Below, piece by piece: positions 58,523 to 64,000 of a stretch of 64,000 nucleotides of DNA. The stretch lies in NCBI GenBank assembly GCA_026225945.1, contig JAMJFZ010001802.1:62001-126000 (forward strand). The letters run 5' to 3'. The notes beneath the pieces were generated by a model, which was given only the letters and a program-made list of their open reading frames with translations, was not told where the DNA came from and did no database searches. Position numbers and translations under genes: made by a program. The number at the start of each line of letters is the position of its first letter. Position 1 is the stretch's first letter. The DNA comes from Cricetomys ansorgei. Lineage: Eukaryota > Chordata > Mammalia > Rodentia > Nesomyidae.

Positions 58523-61500
58523 CCTGGGTTTGATCCTGAGCACCCAAACACTTAAGAGAAACAGAAGGTTCTAACAGGGCCTGTGCATATGAGGCAGCAA
58601 TTCTCATGCAGCGGGCACAACCAATGTGGAGCGTGAAGAACATTGTCCCAGGATTCGATTAAGAACTGCTGCGTGTCAGACATTTGCATTAAGATTCATA
58701 CAAGTTGCTTCGCAAAACAAAAGTTGCTAATTAGCAACAGAAGAACTTCATTATCGGGGTCCCCACAACACGAGAAAGTGTATTCAAGTGTGGCGGTCTT
58801 AGGAAGGTTGAGAACCACTGTGTAGAAATAAGTCACACCTGAGTGAATCATGCTCCATAGCAGATCATGATCAGCCCTTAGTGATTGTGGAGACTTGCTA
58901 TACTGGGGGTCCTGAATCAAATATTGTAGGGGCATTTCGGACATGTAAACAGCCACTTTGGTCATTTCTCTTTATGACCCCTTTTGCCATGAACAGGTGT
59001 CAATGTTCTTTCGAACCCAACGCTGATCCCCTCAGGATGTGGTGTTCATTTCTGAACTTTGTCCTGTAACTCGAGAAGCGCCATGCGTTGTTCCCACCAT
59101 GGAATACACTATTTCGGGCAAACCGACTGTGTGTCCATGAGACACAATCATGTGAATGGCTTCAAAAACATCTCCAGTCCCCTGTGAAGCTAGGGTTCAG
59201 CCTCCAGACCAGCTTGAGACAGATGCAGTTACTATCAAGTGGGACACGTGCGCCACCGTGTGGCAGCAGACTGCCACTGCGGAGGCAGGCAGCTTCCAGG
59301 GAGTTGCCTTCATGGTTGCCCTCTGAACCCTTCTGCCCCAGCCATGAGCAGTAACTGCTCATGGCTGGGGCAGAAGGGTTCAGAGAATTCATTCAAGGAC
59401 CCTTCCGGACACGTGGTGAGCCTCTTCTCGCCGCCATGAGAACCTCCCTTCTTCTGACTATGCTCAGGCGCACCCTCACCCGTGCGTCCTGATCCTCCTG
59501 CTGAGCCCCAGGGTCCTCTCTCTAAAATTCCAGGAACCCCTTCCGGTCCTTTCCCTGGTTCTTTCTGCTTACAAGATCTTGTGGCTGACTCTACTCTTTG
59601 CTTTTTTCCCCGGGGCAAGATCAAGGAGCCCTCCACCATTACGGGTCAATGTCAGCTTTTTAACTTACAGGAGCTGGTCTCTGCAGGGGTCACCAATGTG
59701 GATGTTGGAACTTCTGCAAAGGTAGCCACATAGAGCGGCTACCATCTAGATGCTGAGGACTGAATCCAGGCCCCTGCGAGGTCACTCAGACATCATAAAC
59801 GCTTGCAGGTTTTCTTGGAGAAAAAAATTCTCATATATGATGCCTGCACATCTCCACCTTCTGATCCCATCATTGTTTGGAAGAAGGTCTGCAATGCTTG
59901 GGGACACAGCCTGTACCGAAACACAAGGGTGACTGAGTCGGAAGGATGGAATGTATGAGCAGAGAACCAGGAACGATCCTGACTCGGAAATTTAGAAACG
60001 AAACAATAGAAAAGAAAGAAGGAAAAGAAATGAAAAGGAAAAAAGGAAGAAAAGGTTCGGGTCGTACCTCTCAAGTATTCACAAAGTCCTGGGTTTGATT
60101 CTGAACACTCAACCACTTAAAGGAAACCAAAGGTTATAAAAGGGCCTGTGCATATAGGCCAGCAATTCTCATGCTGAGGGGCTCAAGCCAGTTGGGGCTT
60201 GAGCGACTGTGTCCCAGGTTTCGATTAAGAACTGCTGCATGTCAGACATTTGCAATACGTTTGATAGAAGTAGCTTTGCAAAACAACACTTACAAGTTAG
60301 CAACAGAATAATTTCATTGTTGGGGTTCTCACAACACGAGGAATTGTCTTCAAGTGTGGCAGTCGCAGGAAGTTTGACAACCACTGTGTAGAAACAAGTC
60401 ACAGCTGACTGAATCATGCTCGACAGCAGATCGTGATCAGACCGTAGTGATTGTGGAGAGTCGGTATTTTGTGGGTCCTGAATCAAATATTGTAGGGTCA
60501 CTTCGGACTTGTAAACAGCCGCTTTGGCCATTTTATTTTATGACCCCTTTTGCCAAGAACAGATGTCAATGATCTTTCCAAGCCCACGACGATCCCCTCA
60601 GGATGTGGTGTTCATTTCTGACTTTGTCCTGTAAATCGAGAAACGCCATGCACTGTTCCAATCACGGAATCCACTATTTCGGGCAAACCGACCGTGTTTC
60701 CCTGAGACACAGGCATGCAAATGCCTTCCAAAACATCTCCAGTCCCCTGTGACGCGAGGGTTAAGCTTCCAGACCGGCTTGAGACCAAGGCAGTAACTTT
60801 CAACTGGGGCTCAAGTGCCAACATTTGGCTCCTGGCTAACTCTGCGGAGGCAGGCAACTTCCACGGAGGCTCCTTCACGCCTGGACTCTGAACCCTTCTG
60901 CCCCAGCAATGAGCAAACAAGCTCATTGCTGGGGCAGAAGGGTTCAGAGAATCCATTCAGGGACCCTTCGGGACACATGGATAGCCTCTTCTCGCTGCCC
61001 TGAAAACCTCCCTTCTTCAGACCCTGCTCATTTGCACTCCCACCCGTGACTCCTGATCCTTCTGCTGAGCCACTGGGTCCCTGTTCTTAAATTCCACGAA
61101 CCCCTTCCTGTTTTGTCCCGGGTTCTTTCTGCTCACAGGAACTTGTGGCTGATGCTCCCCTTTGCATCTTTGCAGTAGGCAAGATCAAGGAGCCCTCCTC
61201 CATTATGGGTCAATGTCAGCTTTTTCACTTACACCAGCTGCTTCTTTCAAGGGTCAGCAGACTGGATGTTCGAACCACTGGAACGGTAGCCACATGTAGG
61301 AGCTAGCATGTAGACACTGAGTACTGAATCCAGGCCCCTGCTAGGGCAAGCAGGCATCATAAATGCTCTGGAGGTGATTTTGTAGAAAACAACTCTCCCT
61401 TTGGATGCCAGCACATCTCCATCATCTGATTTCTTCATTGCTGGTAGAAACGTTCTGCCACGCTTGTGGACATGGGCCTGTCACCGAGCTGCAACAGTGC

Positions 61501-61650
61501 TTGAAGCAGAAGCATGGGTTGTCTGTGAGGGGAGCTCAGATAGATCCTATCTCAAAAAACTGAAAGGGAATGAATAGAAAAGACAAGGAAAGGAAACGAA
61601 AGGAAAGCAAAGGAAATGTTTGGATCGTACCTCTCCAGGATTCACAAAGT
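58523..61650 (+). repeat. HOR unit 19
   Basis: Regular AB dimer. Palindromes at 59321-59385 and 60886-60949. Confidence 0.95.
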
Positions 61651-64000
61651 CCTGGGTTTGATCCTGAGCACCCAAACACTTAAGAGAAACAGAAGGTTCT
61701 AACAGGGCCTGTGCATATGAGGCAGCAATTCTCATGCAGCGGGCACAACCAATGTGGAGCGTGAAGAACATTGTCCCAGGATTCGATTAAGAACTGCTGC
61801 GTGTCAGACATTTGCATTAAGATTCATACAAGTTGCTTCGCAAAACAAAAGTTGCTAATTAGCAACAGAAGAACTTCATTATCGGGGTCCCCACAACACG
61901 AGAAAGTGTATTCAAGTGTGGCGGTCTTAGGAAGGTTGAGAACCACTGTGTAGAAATAAGTCACACCTGAGTGAATCATGCTCCATAGCAGATCATGATC
62001 AGCCCTTAGTGATTGTGGAGACTTGCTATACTGGGGGTCCTGAATCAAATATTGTAGGGGCATTTCGGACATGTAAACAGCCACTTTGGTCATTTCTCTT
62101 TATGACCCCTTTTGCCATGAACAGGTGTCAATGTTCTTTCGAACCCAACGCTGATCCCCTCAGGATGTGGTGTTCATTTCTGAACTTTGTCCTGTAACTC
62201 GAGAAGCGCCATGCGTTGTTCCCACCATGGAATACACTATTTCGGGCAAACCGACTGTGTGTCCATGAGACACAATCATGTGAATGGCTTCAAAAACATC
62301 TCCAGTCCCCTGTGAAGCTAGGGTTCAGCCTCCAGACCAGCTTGAGACAGATGCAGTTACTATCAAGTGGGACACGTGCGCCACCGTGTGGCAGCAGACT
62401 GCCACTGCGGAGGCAGGCAGCTTCCAGGGAGTTGCCTTCATGGTTGCCCTCTGAACCCTTCTGCCCCAGCCATGAGCAGTAACTGCTCATGGCTGGGGCA
62501 GAAGGGTTCAGAGAATTCATTCAAGGACCCTTCCGGACACGTGGTGAGCCTCTTCTCGCCGCCATGAGAACCTCCCTTCTTCTGACTATGCTCAGGCGCA
62601 CCCTCACCCGTGCGTCCTGATCCTCCTGCTGAGCCCCAGGGTCCTCTCTCTAAAATTCCAGGAACCCCTTCCGGTCCTTTCCCTGGTTCTTTCTGCTTAC
62701 AAGATCTTGTGGCTGACTCTACTCTTTGCTTTTTTCCCCGGGGCAAGATCAAGGAGCCCTCCACCATTACGGGTCAATGTCAGCTTTTTAACTTACAGGA
62801 GCTGGTCTCTGCAGGGGTCACCAATGTGGATGTTGGAACTTCTGCAAAGGTAGCCACATAGAGCGGCTACCATCTAGATGCTGAGGACTGAATCCAGGCC
62901 CCTGCGAGGTCACTCAGACATCATAAACGCTTGCAGGTTTTCTTGGAGAAAAAAATTCTCATATATGATGCCTGCACATCTCCACCTTCTGATCCCATCA
63001 TTGTTTGGAAGAAGGTCTGCAATGCTTGGGGACACAGCCTGTACCGAAACACAAGGGTGACTGAGTCGGAAGGATGGAATGTATGAGCAGAGAACCAGGA
63101 ACGATCCTGACTCGGAAATTTAGAAACGAAACAATAGAAAAGAAAGAAGGAAAAGAAATGAAAAGGAAAAAAGGAAGAAAAGGTTCGGGTCGTACCTCTC
63201 AAGTATTCACAAAGTCCTGGGTTTGATTCTGAACACTCAACCACTTAAAGGAAACCAAAGGTTATAAAAGGGCCTGTGCATATAGGCCAGCAATTCTCAT
63301 GCTGAGGGGCTCAAGCCAGTTGGGGCTTGAGCGACTGTGTCCCAGGTTTCGATTAAGAACTGCTGCATGTCAGACATTTGCAATACGTTTGATAGAAGTA
63401 GCTTTGCAAAACAACACTTACAAGTTAGCAACAGAATAATTTCATTGTTGGGGTTCTCACAACACGAGGAATTGTCTTCAAGTGTGGCAGTCGCAGGAAG
63501 TTTGACAACCACTGTGTAGAAACAAGTCACAGCTGACTGAATCATGCTCGACAGCAGATCGTGATCAGACCGTAGTGATTGTGGAGAGTCGGTATTTTGT
63601 GGGTCCTGAATCAAATATTGTAGGGTCACTTCGGACTTGTAAACAGCCGCTTTGGCCATTTTATTTTATGACCCCTTTTGCCAAGAACAGATGTCAATGA
63701 TCTTTCCAAGCCCACGACGATCCCCTCAGGATGTGGTGTTCATTTCTGACTTTGTCCTGTAAATCGAGAAACGCCATGCACTGTTCCAATCACGGAATCC
63801 ACTATTTCGGGCAAACCGACCGTGTTTCCCTGAGACACAGGCATGCAAATGCCTTCCAAAACATCTCCAGTCCCCTGTGACGCGAGGGTTAAGCTTCCAG
63901 ACCGGCTTGAGACCAAGGCAGTAACTTTCAACTGGGGCTCAAGTGCCAACATTTGGCTCCTGGCTAACTCTGCGGAGGCAGGCAACTTCCACGGAGGCTC
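61651..64000 (+). repeat. HOR unit 20, cut by window end
   Basis: First 2,350 bp of a regular unit. A is complete with its palindrome at 62449-62513. B stops 13 bp before its palindrome would begin. Confidence 0.95.

Larger units (their letters stand above)
1..64000 (+). repeat. Satellite DNA array, 3,128-bp dimeric higher-order repeat
   Basis: Any landmark recurs at 3,128-bp spacing. For example, the start of unit position 1 is found at 1, 3129, 6257, 9385, 12512, 15640, 18768, 21896, 25024, 28152, 32843, 35065, 38193, 42881, 46009, 49138, 52267, 55395, 58523 and 61651. Each regular unit is a head-to-tail dimer of A and B monomers. All units run in the same direction, with no inversion and no interspersed young transposon. 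The array extends beyond both window ends. The family is not one I can name. Rodent-type fossil elements within the monomer suggest a rodent genome. I see no protein-coding gene; all open frames are short and in unconstrained positions. Confidence 0.98.

Noticed and set aside
1..64000. CRISPR array, because of direct repeats at regular spacing
   Set aside because: Repeats are 3,128 bp with no short repeat-spacer pattern and no cas genes, and the content is mammalian.
1..64000. LINE or endogenous retrovirus coding sequence
   Set aside because: No reverse transcriptase, gag, protease or integrase motif in any frame, and no LTR pair or primer-binding site recognised.
1..64000. Sub-repeat inside the ~1.56-kb monomer
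   Set aside because: Apart from the inverted SINE pieces and palindromes, I saw no shorter internal period. The monomer appears to be a single non-repetitive segment.

Overview
The whole 64 kb window is one uninterrupted tandem-repeat (satellite) array. I see no unique sequence, no credible protein-coding gene, no structural RNA gene and no CRISPR array. The basic period is a 3,128-bp higher-order repeat (HOR). It consists of two related monomers in the same orientation, A (1,565 bp) and B (1,563 bp), which are roughly 80-85% identical by eye. Successive 3,128-bp units differ from each other at only a handful of positions. The window starts at unit position 1 as I define it and ends inside the 20th unit.

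Organism: a mammal, most probably a rodent. Fossil mobile elements sit at the same place in every monomer. One ends in GGTTGAGAACCACTG and resembles the rodent hAT-Charlie MITE family URR1. There are also antisense and sense tRNA-derived SINE remnants (B2/ID-like) and a weak B1-like 3' end followed by a purine-rich tail. These family matches come from memory of the consensus sequences, not from a search. Array size, homogeneity and lack of genes suggest constitutive heterochromatin (pericentromeric or sex-chromosomal), but the chromosome cannot be read from the window.

Layout: units 1-9 (1-28151) are regular AB dimers. Unit 10 (28152-32842) carries an extra chimeric monomer, B in front and A behind, with the switch at 30946-30951. 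Unit 11 (32843-35064) has lost 906 bp at 33034/33035. Unit 12 is regular. Unit 13 (38193-42880) is followed by an extra 1,558-bp monomer, called C here, whose first ~500 bp looks ancestral to both A and B. Units 14-20 (42881-64000) are regular except for single-base indels.

Most notable signal: nearly every monomer carries a long, almost loop-free perfect inverted repeat (32-bp arms and 1-nt spacer in A; 29-bp arms and 6-nt spacer in B). It is much better conserved between A and B than its flanks. The only difference in the shared arms is a compensated base-pair change (C:G in A, A:T in B). This points to arm-to-arm templated correction or selection for a cruciform/hairpin. A second palindrome (16 bp, A only) appears to have been completed from an imperfect ancestor. 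No transcription unit or gene pathway can be supported. The short open frames that recur every 3,128 bp recur because the DNA is homogenised.
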